DNA of 64,000 nucleotides from Streptomyces triticirhizae (GTDB taxonomy: Bacteria; Actinomycetota; Actinomycetes; Streptomycetales; Streptomycetaceae). The stretch covers positions 44,226 to 108,225 of the forward strand of contig NZ_RFFJ01000002.1 in NCBI RefSeq assembly GCF_003696235.1, in the 5' to 3' direction. The position numbers and the translations under genes were made by a program. Every line of letters starts with the position of its first letter. Position 1 is the first letter of the stretch. Below the pieces are notes generated by a model. The model did not search any database. It saw nothing but the letters and a program-made list of their open reading frames with translations, and was not told the origin of the DNA. This document shows positions 1 to 12,836 of this stretch, in pieces.

Positions 1-4
1 GGCC

Positions 5-1027
5 ATGAACATCGATCTCACGGACACCACGTCGAGCCAGATCAACTCCACGCTGATCAGGGCCCGCAGGACCACCGGCTCGCCGGCGGTCGGCATGGTG
101 CTGACCATGGTCATCGTGACCGACGAGGGCAACCACTACGACGCGCTCAAGGCCGCCAACGAGGCGTCCAAGGAGCACCCCTCGCGCACCCTGGTCGTCA
201 TCGCGCGGCCGGGCCGTTCCCCGCGCGAGCGGGCCTCGGCCCGGCTGGACGCCGAGGTGCGGGTCGGCGGGGACACCGGCATCGGGGAGACGGTGCTGCT
301 GCGGCTGCACGGCGAGTTGGCCGGGCACGCGCACAGCGCGGTCCTGCCGCTGCTGCTCCCGGACGCCCCGGTGGTGGTGTGGTGGCCCGAGGAGGCGCCG
401 GCGCACCCCTCGGACGACCCGCTGGGCGCGCTGGCGCAGCGGCGGATCACCGACGCGGCCGCCGCCGAGGACCCGACGGCCGAGCTGGCCCGCCGCGCCA
501 AGGTCTACTCGCCGGGCGACACGGACCTGGCCTGGACCAGGATCACGCCGTGGCGCAGCGTGCTGGCGGCGGCGCTGGACCAGAAGCACACGCCGATCAC
601 CGGCGCCGAGGTCGAGGGCGAGGAACACAACCCGAGCACCGAGCTGTTGGCGCTCTGGCTGGGCAGTCGGCTCGGCGTCCCCGTCACCCGGATCGCGACC
701 CAGGGCCCGGGGATCACCGCCGTGCGGCTGACCGTCGAGGACGGGCAGATCTGCCTGGACCGGCCCGACGGCTCGCTGGCGACCCTGGCCGTGCCGGGCC
801 AGCCCGACCGGCATGTGGCGCTCAACCGGCGCGCCACCTCGGAGCTGCTCGCCGAGGAGCTGCGCCGTCTCGACCCGGACGAGGCGTACGCGCAGGCCGT
901 GCGCGCCCCGCGCGAGGCGGCCACCGCCGGGGAACGGGCCAACGCCGGCGCCTCGGAGGGGAGTTCGGGGAACGGGGGCCGGTCCAGGGGCAAGAAGGCG
1001 GGCGCTTCGGCCAAGGCCGCCTCGTGA
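5..1027 (+). CDS. opcA: Glucose-6-phosphate dehydrogenase assembly protein OpcA
   Basis: The 340-aa protein has the typical OpcA N-terminus (MNIDLTDTTSSQIN) followed by the conserved region around SPAVGMVLTMVIVTDE and the ANEASKEHPSRTLVVI stretch. OpcA is a cytoplasmic accessory protein needed for activity or assembly of glucose-6-phosphate dehydrogenase (Zwf) in the oxidative pentose-phosphate pathway. Its stop codon overlaps the GTG start of pgl (GTGA), so the two are translationally coupled; in related genomes zwf lies just upstream, outside this window. Only four bases precede the ATG, so the ribosome site cannot be judged. The Ala/Gly/Ser/Lys-rich tail after about residue 305 is probably disordered. 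Confidence 0.93.
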   Translation: MNIDLTDTTSSQINSTLIRARRTTGSPAVGMVLTMVIVTDEGNHYDALKAANEASKEHPSRTLVVIARPGRSPRERASARLDAEVRVGGDTGIGETVLLRLHGELAGHAHSAVLPLLLPDAPVVVWWPEEAPAHPSDDPLGALAQRRITDAAAAEDPTAELARRAKVYSPGDTDLAWTRITPWRSVLAAALDQKHTPITGAEVEGEEHNPSTELLALWLGSRLGVPVTRIATQGPGITAVRLTVEDGQICLDRPDGSLATLAVPGQPDRHVALNRRATSELLAEELRRLDPDEAYAQAVRAPREAATAGERANAGASEGSSGNGGRSRGKKAGASAKAAS

Positions 1028-1770
1028 CCGCGCCGAGGCTGCTGGTCCACCGGGACCAGCGGCTGATGGCCGAGGCCACGGCGGCGCGGCTGATCACCAC
1101 GATCCAGGACGCCCAGGCCACCCGTGGCTCCGCGTCCGTGGTGCTGACCGGGGGGCGGAACGGCAACGGCCTGCTGGCCGCGCTGGCCGCCGCCCCGGCC
1201 AGGGAGGCCGTCGACTGGTCGCGGCTGGACCTGTGGTGGGGCGACGAGCGGTTCCTGCCGGCGGGCGACCCGGACCGCAACCACACCCAGGCCGGCCAGG
1301 CCCTGCTGGACGCGGTGCCGGTCGAGCCGGGACGGGTCCATGTGATGCCGGCGTCCGACGGGCCCTACGGCGAGGACGCGGAGGCGGCGGCCGAGGCGTA
1401 CGCCGCCGAACTGGCCGGGGCCACCGACCCGTTCGACGTGGTGCTGCTGGGCGTCGGTCCTGACGGGCATGTGGCGTCGCTCTTCCCCGGGCTGCCGGGG
1501 GTGAGCGAGCGGTCGGCGACGGTGGTGGCGGTGCGCGAGGCACCCAAGCCGCCGCCCACCCGGCTGAGCCTGACCCTGCCCGCGATCAACGCGGCCCGCC
1601 AGGTCTGGCTGTTGGCGGCCGGCGCCGACAAGGCGAAGGCGGCGGCAGCCGCCCTGGCCGCCACCGACCCGGTCGAGACCCCGGCCGCCGGCGCCCGGGG
1701 CACCGACCGGACCCTGCTGCTCGTCGACCAGGCTGCCGCCGTCGAGCTGCCCCCGGCGGCGGCCGGCTGA
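1024..1770 (+). CDS. pgl: 6-phosphogluconolactonase
   Basis: The 248-aa cytoplasmic enzyme hydrolyses 6-phosphogluconolactone, the second step of the oxidative pentose-phosphate pathway. Family motifs seen are VVLTGGRNG near residue 40, the WGDERFLP block with following DRNHTQA, and the GVGPDGHVASLFPG block. The open frame continues far upstream over opcA, but the alignable protein begins VTAPRLLVHRDQ. The GTG at 1024 overlaps the opcA stop in a GTGA, which fixes the start. It forms an operon with opcA and is convergent with pgi. Confidence 0.92.
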   Translation: MTAPRLLVHRDQRLMAEATAARLITTIQDAQATRGSASVVLTGGRNGNGLLAALAAAPAREAVDWSRLDLWWGDERFLPAGDPDRNHTQAGQALLDAVPVEPGRVHVMPASDGPYGEDAEAAAEAYAAELAGATDPFDVVLLGVGPDGHVASLFPGLPGVSERSATVVAVREAPKPPPTRLSLTLPAINAARQVWLLAAGADKAKAAAAALAATDPVETPAAGARGTDRTLLLVDQAAAVELPPAAAG

Positions 1771-1801
1771 CGCACGACCGAAGACCGCCGGGGGCCGTCG
1801 C

Positions 1802-3463
1802 TCACCTGCCGCGCAGCGCGCGGTAACGGGCGACCAGCCCGGCGGTCGAGGCGTCGAGACCCGGCACCTCGGCGCCCTCGGTCAGCGCCGGCTCGACCCG
1901 CTTGGCGAGCACCTTGCCCAGCTCGACGCCCCACTGGTCGAACGAGTCGATGTCCCACACGGCGCCCTGCACGAAGACCTTGTGCTCGTAGAGCGCCACC
2001 AGCTGGCCCAGCACGGACGGCGACAGCTCCTCGGCCAGGATGGTGGTCGTCGGCCGGTTCCCGGGGAACGTCCGGTGCGGCACCAGCTCCTCGGCGACGC
2101 CCTCGGCCCGCACCTCGTCCGGCGTCTTGCCGAACGCCAACGCCTGGCCCTGCGCGAACAGGTTGGCCATCAACAGGTCGTGCTGCTCGGCGAGTTCAGG
2201 CGCCAGCTCCGCCACCGGGCGGGCGAAGCCGATCAGGTCGGCCGGGATCAGCCTGGTGCCCTGGTGGAGCAGCTGGTAGTACGCGTGCTGCCCGTTGGTG
2301 CCGGGGGTGCCCCAGACCACCGGCCCGGTCTGCCAGGTGACGGGCACTCCGCTCCGGTCGACGCGCTTGCCGTTGGACTCCATGTCCAACTGCTGGAGGT
2401 AGGCGGTGAACTGCGAGAGGTAGTGGCTGTAGGGCAGCACCGCGTGCGCCTGGGCGTCGAAGAACGCGCCGTACCAGATGCCCAACAGGCCCAGCAGCAG
2501 GGGCGCGTTCTCCTCGGCGGGCGCCGTGCGGAAGTGCTCGTCCATCAACCGGAACCCGTCGAGCATCTCCCGGAACCGCTCGGGTCCGATGGCGATCAGC
2601 AGCGAGAGGCCGATGGCCGAGTCGTAGGAGTACCGGCCGCCGACCCAGTCCCAGAACTCGAACATGTTGGCCGTGTCGATGCCGAAGGCCGCGACCTTCT
2701 CGGCGTTGGTCGACACGGCGACGAAGTGCCGGGCGACGGCCGAGGCGTCGCCGCCGAGCCCGTCGAGCAGCCACTTCCGGGCCGAGGTGGCGTTGGTGAT
2801 GGTCTCGATGGTGGTGAACGTCTTGGAGGCGACGATGAACAGCGTCGTCGCCGGGTCCAGCCCGCGCAGCGCCTCGTGCAGGTCGGCGCCGTCCACGTTG
2901 GAGACGAAACGGAAGTCCAACTCCCGCGCGGTGTACGGCAGCAGTGCCTCGTACGCCATCGCGGGGCCCAGGTCGGAGCCGCCAATGCCGATGTTGACGA
3001 CCGTCTCGATGCGCCGGCCCGTGTGCCCGCGCCAGTCGCCGGAGCGCACCCGCTCGGCGAAGTCCGACAGCCGCGCCAACACCGCGTGCACGGCCGGCAC
3101 CACATTCTCGCGGACTTCGCCGTCCACCTCGATCACCGCGTCGGCCGGCGCCCGCAGCGCGGTGTGCAGCACCGCGCGGTCCTCGGTGACATTGATCCGC
3201 TTGCCCCCGAACATCGCGTCGCGCAGCCCGGCCACGTCCGTGGCGACGGCCAACTCCCGCAGCAGGCGGAGGGTTTCGTCGGTCACCAGCTGCTTGGAGT
3301 AGTCCAGGAAGAGCCCGCCCACGGTCAGCCCGAACCGTTCGGCCCGCTTCGGGTCCCCGTCGAACAGCTCCCGCAGGCTCACCTCGCCCAGTTCGGCGCG
3401 GTGCTGTGCCAGCGCCTTCCACTCGGGCAGTTGATCGAGCCTGACCCGGCCACCTTCAGTCAT
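1802..3463 (-). CDS. pgi: Glucose-6-phosphate isomerase
   Basis: The 553-aa protein has full family length. It interconverts glucose-6-phosphate and fructose-6-phosphate, linking glycolysis with the pentose-phosphate genes beside it. Recognisable PGI signatures are [33 protein letters not shown], the DMESNGK stretch and [16 protein letters not shown]. The gene is monocistronic by strand and spacing, convergent with opcA-pgl, and separated from the RbpA-family gene by a hairpin. The ATG gives the expected [19 protein letters not shown]-terminus. Confidence 0.96.
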   Translation of the reverse strand: MTEGGRVRLDQLPEWKALAQHRAELGEVSLRELFDGDPKRAERFGLTVGGLFLDYSKQLVTDETLRLLRELAVATDVAGLRDAMFGGKRINVTEDRAVLHTALRAPADAVIEVDGEVRENVVPAVHAVLARLSDFAERVRSGDWRGHTGRRIETVVNIGIGGSDLGPAMAYEALLPYTARELDFRFVSNVDGADLHEALRGLDPATTLFIVASKTFTTIETITNATSARKWLLDGLGGDASAVARHFVAVSTNAEKVAAFGIDTANMFEFWDWVGGRYSYDSAIGLSLLIAIGPERFREMLDGFRLMDEHFRTAPAEENAPLLLGLLGIWYGAFFDAQAHAVLPYSHYLSQFTAYLQQLDMESNGKRVDRSGVPVTWQTGPVVWGTPGTNGQHAYYQLLHQGTRLIPADLIGFARPVAELAPELAEQHDLLMANLFAQGQALAFGKTPDEVRAEGVAEELVPHRTFPGNRPTTTILAEELSPSVLGQLVALYEHKVFVQGAVWDIDSFDQWGVELGKVLAKRVEPALTEGAEVPGLDASTAGLVARYRALRGR

Positions 3464-3554
3464 GTTCGCCTCGGCTATCCCTTGTGCTTGCGTCGAGGCA
3501 CACGCTAGTCGATCAGCGATCGCGGCCCGGCCAGGGGCCGCACCCCGGACAGGC

Positions 3555-3597
3555 CACGGGCCCGGCCCCGGCCTGTTCGGCCGAGTCCGGGCCCGTG
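3555..3597 (-). terminator. Hairpin downstream of the RbpA-family gene
   Basis: CACGGGCCCGG at 3555-3565 pairs perfectly with CCGGGCCCGTG at 3587-3597 (11 bp). The 21-nt loop contains two GGCC units that can also pair. It lies about 40 nt after the stop of the minus-strand RbpA-family gene and before pgi, so it is a likely factor-independent terminator without a U tract. Confidence 0.6.
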
Positions 3598-3639
3598 CAC
3601 CGAGGGACCGTTCTCGCTGGGATGTACTCGGTTGTTCTC

Positions 3640-3975
3640 TCAGATCTCACCGCGCAGCTTGGCCAGCGCCTCGGCGAGGATGGCCTCGCCGTCCGCGTCG
3701 CTGCGCCGCTCACGCACATAGGCCAGATGCGTCTTGTAGGGCTCGGTGCGCGGTGGGTCGGGCGGATCGTCCCGCTCGGTGCCTGCCGGGAAACCACAAC
3801 GAGGACAGTCCCAGGTCTCCGGGATCTGTGCGTCGCTGGCGAAGCTGGGCTGTGTCTCGTGCCCGTTCGCGCACCAGAAGGAGACCCTCAGCCGGGGCGC
3901 GGTCTCACCACGCTCGGCCTCACCCATGGGCCCCGCCCCGACCCGGCTGCCCCGGATCGCGTTGCCACCTGCCAC
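3640..3975 (-). CDS. rbpA: RbpA-family RNA polymerase-binding protein
   Basis: The 111-aa protein begins [23 protein letters not shown]. It has two CxxC/H-type clusters ([10 protein letters not shown] and [11 protein letters not shown]) and ends with the conserved block [24 protein letters not shown]. This is the RbpA architecture: N-terminal tail, small core domain, linker, and sigma-binding C-terminus. RbpA proteins bind group 1/2 sigma factors and stimulate actinobacterial RNA polymerase. The paired cysteines and sequence fit the shorter Streptomyces paralogue (RbpB-type) better than the classic RbpA. The frame opens further upstream, but GTG at 3975 follows a good AGGGAG ribosome site. 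Confidence 0.8.
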   Translation of the reverse strand: MAGGNAIRGSRVGAGPMGEAERGETAPRLRVSFWCANGHETQPSFASDAQIPETWDCPRCGFPAGTERDDPPDPPRTEPYKTHLAYVRERRSDADGEAILAEALAKLRGEI

Positions 3976-4058
3976 GGTCGTTACTCCCTGCCTGCCATCC
4001 TGCGAAGTCCTCAGTCTATGCAAGGCTCAACGCACGTCCAGTGCTGGGAGTTACTGAC

Positions 4059-4289
4059 TTATGACTTCATCAGCAGACCGAGAACCACCACGATCCCGGC
4101 CCAGACCAGGCCCACGACGACGGTGATCCGGTCCAGGTTCCGCTCGGCGACGGACGAGCCGCCGACGGAGGACTGCATACCCCCGCCGAACATGTCGGAG
4201 AGGCCGCCGCCCTTGCCCTTGTGCATCAGCACGAGAAGCGCCAGCAGGGCGCTGAAGACGATCAGGGCGATCTGGAACGCCGTTTCCAC
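4059..4289 (-). CDS. secG: Preprotein translocase subunit SecG
   Basis: This 76-aa membrane protein has a first helix (AFQIALIVFSALLALLVLM), the SecG loop HKGKGGGLSDMFGGG followed by AERNLDRIT, and a second helix (VVVGLVWAGIVVVLGLLM). SecG is the accessory subunit of the SecYEG protein-export channel. It sits downstream of tpiA, as in many actinobacteria. The start is uncertain: I prefer GTG at 4289 (VVETAFQIA) because it matches family length; an in-frame TTG at 4310 would add seven residues. Confidence 0.9.
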   Translation of the reverse strand: METAFQIALIVFSALLALLVLMHKGKGGGLSDMFGGGMQSSVGGSSVAERNLDRITVVVGLVWAGIVVVLGLLMKS

Positions 4290-4428
4290 GACTGGACCAA
4301 CTCTCTGCAACGACGGACAACGGATGACATTCCGGGCGTGAATCCGGGAGCCGACCCGCCCCGGCGCGAGGCGCCGGCGGCCGACTCCCGGACAGGGTAC
4401 CGGCTGGGACCCCGGATGGCCCCAGGGC

Positions 4429-5205
<777 letters not shown>

Positions 5206-5289
5206 GCGCCCGCCCCTTTCCTGTCTGCTGTGGTGGCTGCGCCGGACGCGCGCTCGCGCCCGGGAGTGGTGTCGCGGCGCCGGGACATC

Positions 5290-6492
5290 TCAGTCCTCCA
5301 GCGCGGCCAAGCCCGGGAGGGTCTTGCCCTCCAGGTACTCCAGGCTGGCGCCGCCGCCGGTGGAGATGTGCCCGAAGCCGTTCTCGTCCAGGCCCAGGAG
5401 CCGGACGGCGGCCGCCGAGTCCCCACCGCCGACCACGGTGAAGGCGGGGCTGTCGATCAGGGCCTGGGCCACGGCCCGGGTGCCCTCGGCGAAGTCGGGG
5501 TGCTCGAAGACGCCCATCGGCCCGTTCCAGAAGACGGTCGCCGCGTCGGCGACCTTGGCCGCGAACAGCTCCTGGGTGCGCGGGCCGATGTCCAGGCCCT
5601 GGAGGCCGGCCGGGATGGCGTCGGCCGCGACCTCGACCGGGCCGGCCGGCGCCTTGGTGCGCAGGTCGGGGAACTCCTTGGCGGCGATCACGTCCACCGG
5701 GAGCACGAACTCCACGCCCTTCTCCTCGGCGCGGCGCAGGTACTCGCGCACGGCCGGGATCTGGTCGGACTGGAGCAGCGAGTCGCCGACCTCGTGGCCC
5801 TGGGCCGCGAGGAAGGTGTAGGCCATGCCGCCGCCGATCAGGATGCGGTCGGCGCGTTCCAGCAGGTGGTCGATGACGCCCAGCTTGTCGGAGACCTTGG
5901 CGCCGCCGAGGACCACCGCGTAGGGGCGGGCGACGTCCTCGGTGAGCTGCTTCAGGACGCCGACCTCGGTGGCGATCAACCCGCCGGCGGCGTGCGGCAG
6001 TCGGGCGGGCAGGTCGAAGACGGAGGCGTGCTTGCGGTGCACGGCGCCGAAGCCGTCGCCGACGTAGGCGTGGGCCAGGGCGGCCAGTTGGTCGGCGAAC
6101 GCGCCGCGCTCGGCGTCGTCCTTGCTGGTCTCCCCCGCGTTGAACCGGAGGTTCTCCAGCAGCGCCAGCTGCCCGTCGGCCAGCCCGGCGACCGTCTCGC
6201 GGGCGCTGTCGCCCACGGTGTCGGCGGCGAACGCGACGTCCTGGCCGAGGAGTTCGCCGAGCCGGCGGGCGACGGGGGCCAGCGAGTACGCCGGGTCGGG
6301 CGCGCCCTTGGGGCGGCCGAGGTGCGAGGCGACGACGACCCGGGCGCCCGCGTCGAGCAGCCCGCGGATGGTCGGCACGGCGGCCCTGATGCGGCCGTCG
6401 TCGGTGATGGTCCCGTCGGCGAGCGGGACGTTGAGGTCGGCGCGGACGAACACCCGCCGCCCGGCGACCGTCAGATCGTCAGTGGTCTTCAT
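5290..6492 (-). CDS. pgk: Phosphoglycerate kinase
   Basis: The 400-aa glycolytic enzyme transfers phosphate from 1,3-bisphosphoglycerate to ADP. N-terminal substrate motifs are seen in [11 protein letters not shown] and ASHLGRPKG, and the C-terminal nucleotide loop in [17 protein letters not shown]. The frame opens 41 codons further upstream, but the ATG at 6492 follows an AGGAG site and matches the family N-terminus [21 protein letters not shown]. It lies between gap and tpiA, and the three form a glycolytic cluster on one strand. Confidence 0.96.
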   Translation of the reverse strand: MKTTDDLTVAGRRVFVRADLNVPLADGTITDDGRIRAAVPTIRGLLDAGARVVVASHLGRPKGAPDPAYSLAPVARRLGELLGQDVAFAADTVGDSARETVAGLADGQLALLENLRFNAGETSKDDAERGAFADQLAALAHAYVGDGFGAVHRKHASVFDLPARLPHAAGGLIATEVGVLKQLTEDVARPYAVVLGGAKVSDKLGVIDHLLERADRILIGGGMAYTFLAAQGHEVGDSLLQSDQIPAVREYLRRAEEKGVEFVLPVDVIAAKEFPDLRTKAPAGPVEVAADAIPAGLQGLDIGPRTQELFAAKVADAATVFWNGPMGVFEHPDFAEGTRAVAQALIDSPAFTVVGGGDSAAAVRLLGLDENGFGHISTGGGASLEYLEGKTLPGLAALED

Positions 6493-6650
6493 GGTTGTCT
6501 GGACTCCTAGAGGCTCTCGGATGACCCGCTCCTGTCCGCGAGGCGAGGACGCGCCGGCCACGCGCGAGGGCCCGCCGAGCGCGGTGCGCGCTCCACGGGC
6601 CCTTTGACCTGCCATTCCGGCGGCCGGTCGGCGCCGCGCTCAGCGGAGCG

Positions 6651-7787
<1,137 letters not shown>

Positions 7788-7817
7788 TCAACGGGCCCCG
7801 CCCGGGGGCGCGGGCGT

Positions 7818-8795
7818 TCAGCCGACCATCTCCTCGGTGAGGTTCGACTCCGTGCCGGGAATGCCCAGGTCCTGCGCCCGCTTGTCGGCCATCGCCAACA
7901 GCCGCCTGATGCGGCCGGCCACGGCGTCCTTGGTGAGCGGCGGGTCGGCGAGCGCGCCCAACTCCTCCAACGAGGCCTGCTTGTGCTCCATCCGGAGCCT
8001 CCCGGCCGCCGCCAGGTGGTCGGGGACCTCCTCGCCGAGGATCTCCAACGCGCGTTGCACGCGGGCGCCGGCGGCCACGGCGGCCCTGGCGGAGCGGCGG
8101 AGGTTGGCGTCGTCGAAGTTGGCCAGGCGGTTGGCGGTGGCCCGCACCTCGCGGCGCATCCGCCGCTCCTCCCAGGCCAGCACCGACTCGTGCGCGCCGA
8201 GACGCGTCAACAGCGCGCCGATCGCGTCACCGTCCCTGACCACGACCCGGTCAACGCTGCGCACCTCGCGCGCCTTGGCCCCGATCTGGAGCCGGCGGGC
8301 GGCGCCGACCAGGGCGAGGGCGGCCTCGGGGCCCGGGCACGTGACCTCCAGGGAGGAGGAACGTCCCGGCTCGGTGAGCGAGCCGTGCGCCAGGAACGCC
8401 CCGCGCCAGGCGGCCTCCGCGTCGCAGGTGGCCCCCGAGACCACCTGGGGCGGCAGGCCCCTGATGGGACGCCCCCGGCCGTCGACCAGCCCGGTCTGCC
8501 GGGCCAGCTGGTCACCGCCGGCGACCACCCTGACCACGTAGCGGCTGCCTCGGCGCAGCCCGCCGGGGGCCATCACCACGAGGTCGGAGGAGTGCCCGAA
8601 GATCTCCAGAATGTCCCGGCGCAGCCGCCGGGCGGCGATGCCGGTGTCCAGCTCCGCCTCGATCACGATCCGCCCGCTGACCAGGTGGAGACCACCCGCG
8701 AAGCGCAGGATCGACGACACCTCCGACTTGCGGCAGCAGGTGCGGGTGACGGGAAGACGGGAGATCTCGTCCTTCACCGCGGCCGTCATCGCCAT
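7818..8795 (-). CDS. whiA: Sporulation transcription regulator WhiA
   Basis: The 325-aa protein matches WhiA over its whole length. It has an N-terminal LAGLIDADG-like homing-endonuclease fold lacking nuclease residues (from [20 protein letters not shown]) and a C-terminal helix-turn-helix domain ([22 protein letters not shown]). In Streptomyces WhiA works with WhiB to control the switch from aerial growth to septation. Its start overlaps the stop of yvcK by 10 nt, giving the conserved rapZ-yvcK-whiA operon order. Confidence 0.96.
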   Translation of the reverse strand: MAMTAAVKDEISRLPVTRTCCRKSEVSSILRFAGGLHLVSGRIVIEAELDTGIAARRLRRDILEIFGHSSDLVVMAPGGLRRGSRYVVRVVAGGDQLARQTGLVDGRGRPIRGLPPQVVSGATCDAEAAWRGAFLAHGSLTEPGRSSSLEVTCPGPEAALALVGAARRLQIGAKAREVRSVDRVVVRDGDAIGALLTRLGAHESVLAWEERRMRREVRATANRLANFDDANLRRSARAAVAAGARVQRALEILGEEVPDHLAAAGRLRMEHKQASLEELGALADPPLTKDAVAGRIRRLLAMADKRAQDLGIPGTESNLTEEMVG

Positions 8796-9868
8796 GGGCC
8801 GATCCTTCCATGCATCCGAAAAACACGGTCATACGCGGCGGCCAGAAGCTCGGGATCGTGCCGGGCCGAGCTGGCGCCGGGACCCGAACCACCGTTCGCG
8901 GCCACCGGGGCCAGCACCACCTCGGCCCCCAGTCGCTCGGCGGCGGCCCTGCTCAGGCTCTCTCCGTCCGGGACGGCGGCCCGATCGGCCAGCACCACGT
9001 CAAAGGCGAGTTTAGGGGCGTGTTGTACCAAAACCTCCACATGACGCTGCGGTGAGAAGCCATCAGTTTCGCCGGGTTGGGGCGCGAGGTTCAGCGACAG
9101 GACCCTGCGGGCCTTCGTGCTGACCAGGGCGTCGAGCAACTCGGGCACCAGCAGATGGGGGATGACGGAGGAGAACCACGAACCCGGGCCCAGAACCACC
9201 CAGTCGGCGTCGAGCACGGCGGCCACCGCCTCCGGCACGGCCGGCGGGTCGCTGGGCACCAGCATCACCTCACGCACCTCGCCCGGGGTCAACGCCACCG
9301 CCGCCTGCCCGCGCACCCGCGCCAACTCGCCCGGCCTGGCCGGGTCATGACCGAGCACCAGCGCCTCAAGGGCCAGCGGCACGGCGGACATCGGCAGCAC
9401 CCTGCCGTGCGCGCCCAACAGCTTGCCCACCAGGTCGAGCGCGCCGACGTGGTCGCCCAACTGCTCCCAGAGCGCGACGATCAGGAGATTTCCCACGGCG
9501 TGGTCGTGGAGGGCGCCCTCGCTCTGGAAGCGGTGCTGGATCACCTCCGACCAGGTGCGCCCCCACTCGTCGTCGCCGCAGAGCGCGGCCAGCGCCTTGC
9601 GCAGGTCGCCGGGCGGCAGGACGCCCAACTCGTCGCGGAGCCGGCCGCTGGACCCCCCGTCGTCGGCGACGGTGACGACGGCGGTGAGGTCGCCGGTGAT
9701 CCGCCGCAGCGCGGTGAGCGAGGCGGACAGGCCCATGCCGCCGCCCAGCGCCACCACCTTCGGCTGCGCGCCCCGCCGGACGCCGCGCACCGTGCGGCCG
9801 ACGCGGCGGCCCAGCACGGGGGACCCGCCGCCGGCCGCCCGCCGCTGTCTCGCACCCTTCCGTGGCAT
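8786..9868 (-). CDS. yvcK: YvcK/CofD-like gluconeogenesis factor
   Basis: The 360-aa protein has a basic N-terminal extension of about 35 residues, then the nucleotide-binding motif [19 protein letters not shown] and the family blocks [28 protein letters not shown] and [15 protein letters not shown]. YvcK proteins bind UDP-sugars and, in Firmicutes and mycobacteria, affect cell-wall precursor supply and growth on gluconeogenic carbon. It overlaps whiA by 10 nt and lies 3 nt after rapZ, so the three are co-translated. Confidence 0.93.
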   Translation of the reverse strand: MPRKGARQRRAAGGGSPVLGRRVGRTVRGVRRGAQPKVVALGGGMGLSASLTALRRITGDLTAVVTVADDGGSSGRLRDELGVLPPGDLRKALAALCGDDEWGRTWSEVIQHRFQSEGALHDHAVGNLLIVALWEQLGDHVGALDLVGKLLGAHGRVLPMSAVPLALEALVLGHDPARPGELARVRGQAAVALTPGEVREVMLVPSDPPAVPEAVAAVLDADWVVLGPGSWFSSVIPHLLVPELLDALVSTKARRVLSLNLAPQPGETDGFSPQRHVEVLVQHAPKLAFDVVLADRAAVPDGESLSRAAAERLGAEVVLAPVAANGGSGPGASSARHDPELLAAAYDRVFRMHGRIGPWR

Positions 9869-9871
9869 CGG

Positions 9872-10801
9872 CTACTCGCGTCCCATGTCCCGGTGGACGA
9901 TCACGGTCTCCACTCCCTCCGCCGCCAGCCGGCGGGCCAGCCGCTCGGACATGGCCACGCTGCGGTGCTTGCCGCCGGTGCAGCCGACGGCGATGGTCAC
10001 ATAGCGCTTGCCCTCGCGCCGGTACCCGGCCGCCACCAGCTGGAGCAGCTCCGCGTACCGGTCGAGGAACTCCTTGGCGCCGGGCTGGTTGAAGACGTAC
10101 CCGGCGACCTCGTCGCTGGTGCCCGTGTAGGGACGCAGCTCGGGCACCCAGTGCGGGTTGGGCAGGAAGCGGCAGTCCACGACGTGGTCGGCGTCCACCG
10201 GGAGCCCGTACTTGTAGCCGAAGGACATCACGGTGGCCCGCAGCTCCGGCTCGTCGCCTCCGGCGAACTGGGCGTCCATCTTGGCGCGCAGCTCGTGGAC
10301 GTTGAGGTTGGAGGTGTCGATCACCAGGTCGGCGTCGCCGCGCAGCTCCCGCAGCAGGTCGCGTTCGGCGGCGATGCCGTCCACGATCCGTCCGTCGCCC
10401 TGGAGCGGGTGCGGGCGGCGGACCGACTCGAACCGCTGGACCAGCGCGTTGTCCGACGCCTCCAGGAAGACGATGCGCCGGGTGACGCCCTTGGTCTCCA
10501 GATCGGTCAGGGACTCCCGCAGGTTGTCGAAGAAGCCGCGCCCGCGCACGTCGACCACCACGGCGATCCTGGCCACGTTGCCCTGGGAGCGGGCGCCGAG
10601 GTCGACCATGGTGGGGATCAGGGCCGGGGGGAGGTTGTCCACCACGAACCAGCCGAGATCCTCCAGGCACTTGGCCGCCGTGGACCGGCCGGCGCCCGAC
10701 ATCCCGGAGATGATCACCAGCTCGGGAGTGGTCGCGGCCTCCTCCCCGCCGGGCGGGGTGGTCGGTTCCTCGTCTCTGCCGTGTTCGCTCATCTCGCTCA
10801 A
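9872..10801 (-). CDS. rapZ: RapZ/YvcJ-family nucleotide-binding protein
   Basis: The 309-aa P-loop protein has a short acidic, proline-rich N-terminus, then Walker A-like GMSGAGRST and the conserved FVVDNLPPALIP, FSFGYKYG-type (here MSFGYKYGLP) and VAVGCTGGKHRSV blocks. In E. coli RapZ is the RNase E adapter that controls GlmS through small RNAs. In Gram-positive bacteria YvcJ hydrolyses nucleotides and its target is less clear, so an RNA role here is only inferred. It heads the rapZ-yvcK-whiA unit downstream of uvrC. Confidence 0.93.
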   Translation of the reverse strand: MSEMSEHGRDEEPTTPPGGEEAATTPELVIISGMSGAGRSTAAKCLEDLGWFVVDNLPPALIPTMVDLGARSQGNVARIAVVVDVRGRGFFDNLRESLTDLETKGVTRRIVFLEASDNALVQRFESVRRPHPLQGDGRIVDGIAAERDLLRELRGDADLVIDTSNLNVHELRAKMDAQFAGGDEPELRATVMSFGYKYGLPVDADHVVDCRFLPNPHWVPELRPYTGTSDEVAGYVFNQPGAKEFLDRYAELLQLVAAGYRREGKRYVTIAVGCTGGKHRSVAMSERLARRLAAEGVETVIVHRDMGRE

Positions 10802-10858
10802 TCCCCCGCCTGTCCTTCGGTGATGTGGGGCGTTGTCAGTGGCCTCTTCCGCGCTCGC

Positions 10859-12829
10859 TCAGTCCTCGACGATCTCGCCGGTGGCCGTGTTGACCGTGGG
10901 GGTGGTCGTGGCCTGACCGGAGAGGGCCGCCGCGACCGTCTCGGCGGTCCTGCGGCCTATGCCGGGCACCTCGCTGATCTCCTCGACGGTGGCCGCGCGG
11001 AGTCGCTTGACCGAGCCGAAGTGCTTGAGCAGCGCCTTCTTGCGGGTCTCCCCAAGGCCAGGGATGGCGTCGAGGGGACCCTTTCTTATCGATTGTGACC
11101 GCTTTCCGCGCTGATAGCGGATCGCGAAGCGGTGCGCCTCGTCCCGGACCCGCTGGAGCAGGTAGAGCCCCTCGCTGGTGCGCGGCAGGATCACCGGGTC
11201 GTCCTCGCCGGGGAGCCAGACCTCCTCCAGGCGTTTGGCCAGACCACACACGGCGACGTCGTCGATGCCCAGCTCGTCCATCGCCCGGCGGGCGGCGGCC
11301 ACCTGTGGCTGGCCACCGTCCACCACGACCAGCTGCGGCGGGTAGGCGAACCGCTTCGGCCGGCCGTTCTCCTCGGTGGGGGCCGCGTACTCCTCGGTGC
11401 CCTCCTCGACCGCCCACTCGCCGGTGCGCTCGCGCTCCCGCAGATAGCGGCGGAAGCGGCGGGAGACCACCTCGTGCATGGCCCGCACATCGTCCTGGCC
11501 GGCGAAGCTCTTGATCTGGAAGCGGCGGTACTCGCTCTTCCTCGCGAGGCCGTCCTCGAAGACGACCATGGAGGCCACCACGTCGTCGCCCTGGAGATGG
11601 GAGATGTCGAAGCACTCGATGCGCAGCGGCGCCGAGTCCAGCCCGAGGTGCTCGGCGATCTCCTCCAGCGCGCGGGAGCGGGTGGTGAGGTCGGAGGCGC
11701 GTTTGGTCTTGTGCAGGGCCAGGGCCTGCTGCGCGTTCCGCTCGACGGTGGCCATCAGGTCCCGCTTGTCGCCGCGCTGGGGGACGCGCAGGCTGACCCG
11801 GGAGCCGCGCCGCTGCGTGAGCCAGTCGGTGACCGGCTCGGCGGGCTCGGGCAGCGCGGGGACCAGCACCTCGCGCGGAACGTTCTCGCCGGTCTCCTCG
11901 CCGTAGAGCTGCTGGAGGGCGCTCTCCACCAGGTCGCCCGTGGTGACGTTCGCCACCCGGTCGGTGACCCAGCCGCGCTGGCCACGGACCCGGCCGCCGC
12001 GCACGTGGAAGATCTGCACGGCCGCCTCCAGCTCGTCCTCGGCGAGGGCGATCAGGTCGGCGTCGGTGGCGTCGGCGAGGACCACCGCGTTCTTCTCCAT
12101 GGCGCGGCGCAGCGCCTCGATGTCGTCCCGCAGCCGGCCGGCCCGCTCGTACTCCAGGGCCTCGGCGGCCTCGTGCATCTCCACCTCAAGACGCCGCAGG
12201 TAGGCGCCGGTGCGGCCGGCCATGAAGTCGCAGAACTCGTCGGCCAGGGCGCGGTGGTCCTCGGGGGTGATCCGGCCGGTGCAGGGGGCCGAGCACTTGT
12301 CGATGTAGCCCAGGAGGCAGGGGCGGCCGATGGCGGCGGCGCGCTTGAAGACGCCGGCCGAGCAGGTGCGGACGGGGAAGACCCGCAGCAGCAGGTCGAC
12401 CGTCTCGCGGATGGCCCAGGCGTGGGCGTAGGGGCCGAAGTACCGCACGCCCCTGCGCTTGGCGCCACGCAGCACCTGGACCCGGGGGAACTCCTCGTTC
12501 ATCGTGACCGCGAGTGACGGATAGCTCTTGTCGTCGCGGTACTTGACGTTGAATCGGGGGTCGAACTCCTTGATCCAGGAGTACTCCAGCTGGAGCGCCT
12601 CGACCTCGGTGCCGACCACCGTCCACTCCACGGATGCGGCCGTGGTGACCATGGTGGCGGTGCGCGGGTGCAGCCCGGAGAGGTCCTGGAAGTACGAGGA
12701 CAGGCGCTGACGCAGGCTTTTCGCCTTCCCGACGTAGATCACCCTGCGGTGTTCGTCGCGGAACCGGTAGACGCCGGGCGAGTCGGGGATCTCACCGGGC
12801 CTCGGGCGGTAGCTGGAGGGATCGGCCAT
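10859..12829 (-). CDS. uvrC: Excinuclease ABC subunit UvrC
   Basis: The 656-aa nucleotide-excision-repair endonuclease makes both incisions around a lesion after UvrA/UvrB loading. Domains in order are GIY-YIG (SPGVYRF...[14 protein letters not shown]), a cysteine-containing segment, the UVR motif around [17 protein letters not shown], the RNase H-like 3' domain ([23 protein letters not shown]), and tandem HhH at the C-terminus ([18 protein letters not shown]). The frame opens 14 codons earlier, but the ATG at 12829 lies exactly 7 nt after the -10 box of the damage-type promoter, predicting a leaderless mRNA starting [10 protein letters not shown]. Confidence 0.95.
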   Translation of the reverse strand: MADPSSYRPRPGEIPDSPGVYRFRDEHRRVIYVGKAKSLRQRLSSYFQDLSGLHPRTATMVTTAASVEWTVVGTEVEALQLEYSWIKEFDPRFNVKYRDDKSYPSLAVTMNEEFPRVQVLRGAKRRGVRYFGPYAHAWAIRETVDLLLRVFPVRTCSAGVFKRAAAIGRPCLLGYIDKCSAPCTGRITPEDHRALADEFCDFMAGRTGAYLRRLEVEMHEAAEALEYERAGRLRDDIEALRRAMEKNAVVLADATDADLIALAEDELEAAVQIFHVRGGRVRGQRGWVTDRVANVTTGDLVESALQQLYGEETGENVPREVLVPALPEPAEPVTDWLTQRRGSRVSLRVPQRGDKRDLMATVERNAQQALALHKTKRASDLTTRSRALEEIAEHLGLDSAPLRIECFDISHLQGDDVVASMVVFEDGLARKSEYRRFQIKSFAGQDDVRAMHEVVSRRFRRYLRERERTGEWAVEEGTEEYAAPTEENGRPKRFAYPPQLVVVDGGQPQVAAARRAMDELGIDDVAVCGLAKRLEEVWLPGEDDPVILPRTSEGLYLLQRVRDEAHRFAIRYQRGKRSQSIRKGPLDAIPGLGETRKKALLKHFGSVKRLRAATVEEISEVPGIGRRTAETVAAALSGQATTTPTVNTATGEIVED

Positions 12830-12836
12830 GACGGCA

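Noticed and set aside
379..1023. N-terminal extension of the pgl reading frame over opcA
   Set aside because: It is an Arg/Gly/Pro-rich shadow of opcA. The GTG overlapping the opcA stop gives the correct protein.
10833..10855. TTGTCAGTG on the plus strand between rapZ and uvrC
   Set aside because: After 8 nt the sequence is CGCGCT, with no TA for a -10 box, and no plus-strand gene follows. Treated as a chance half-site.
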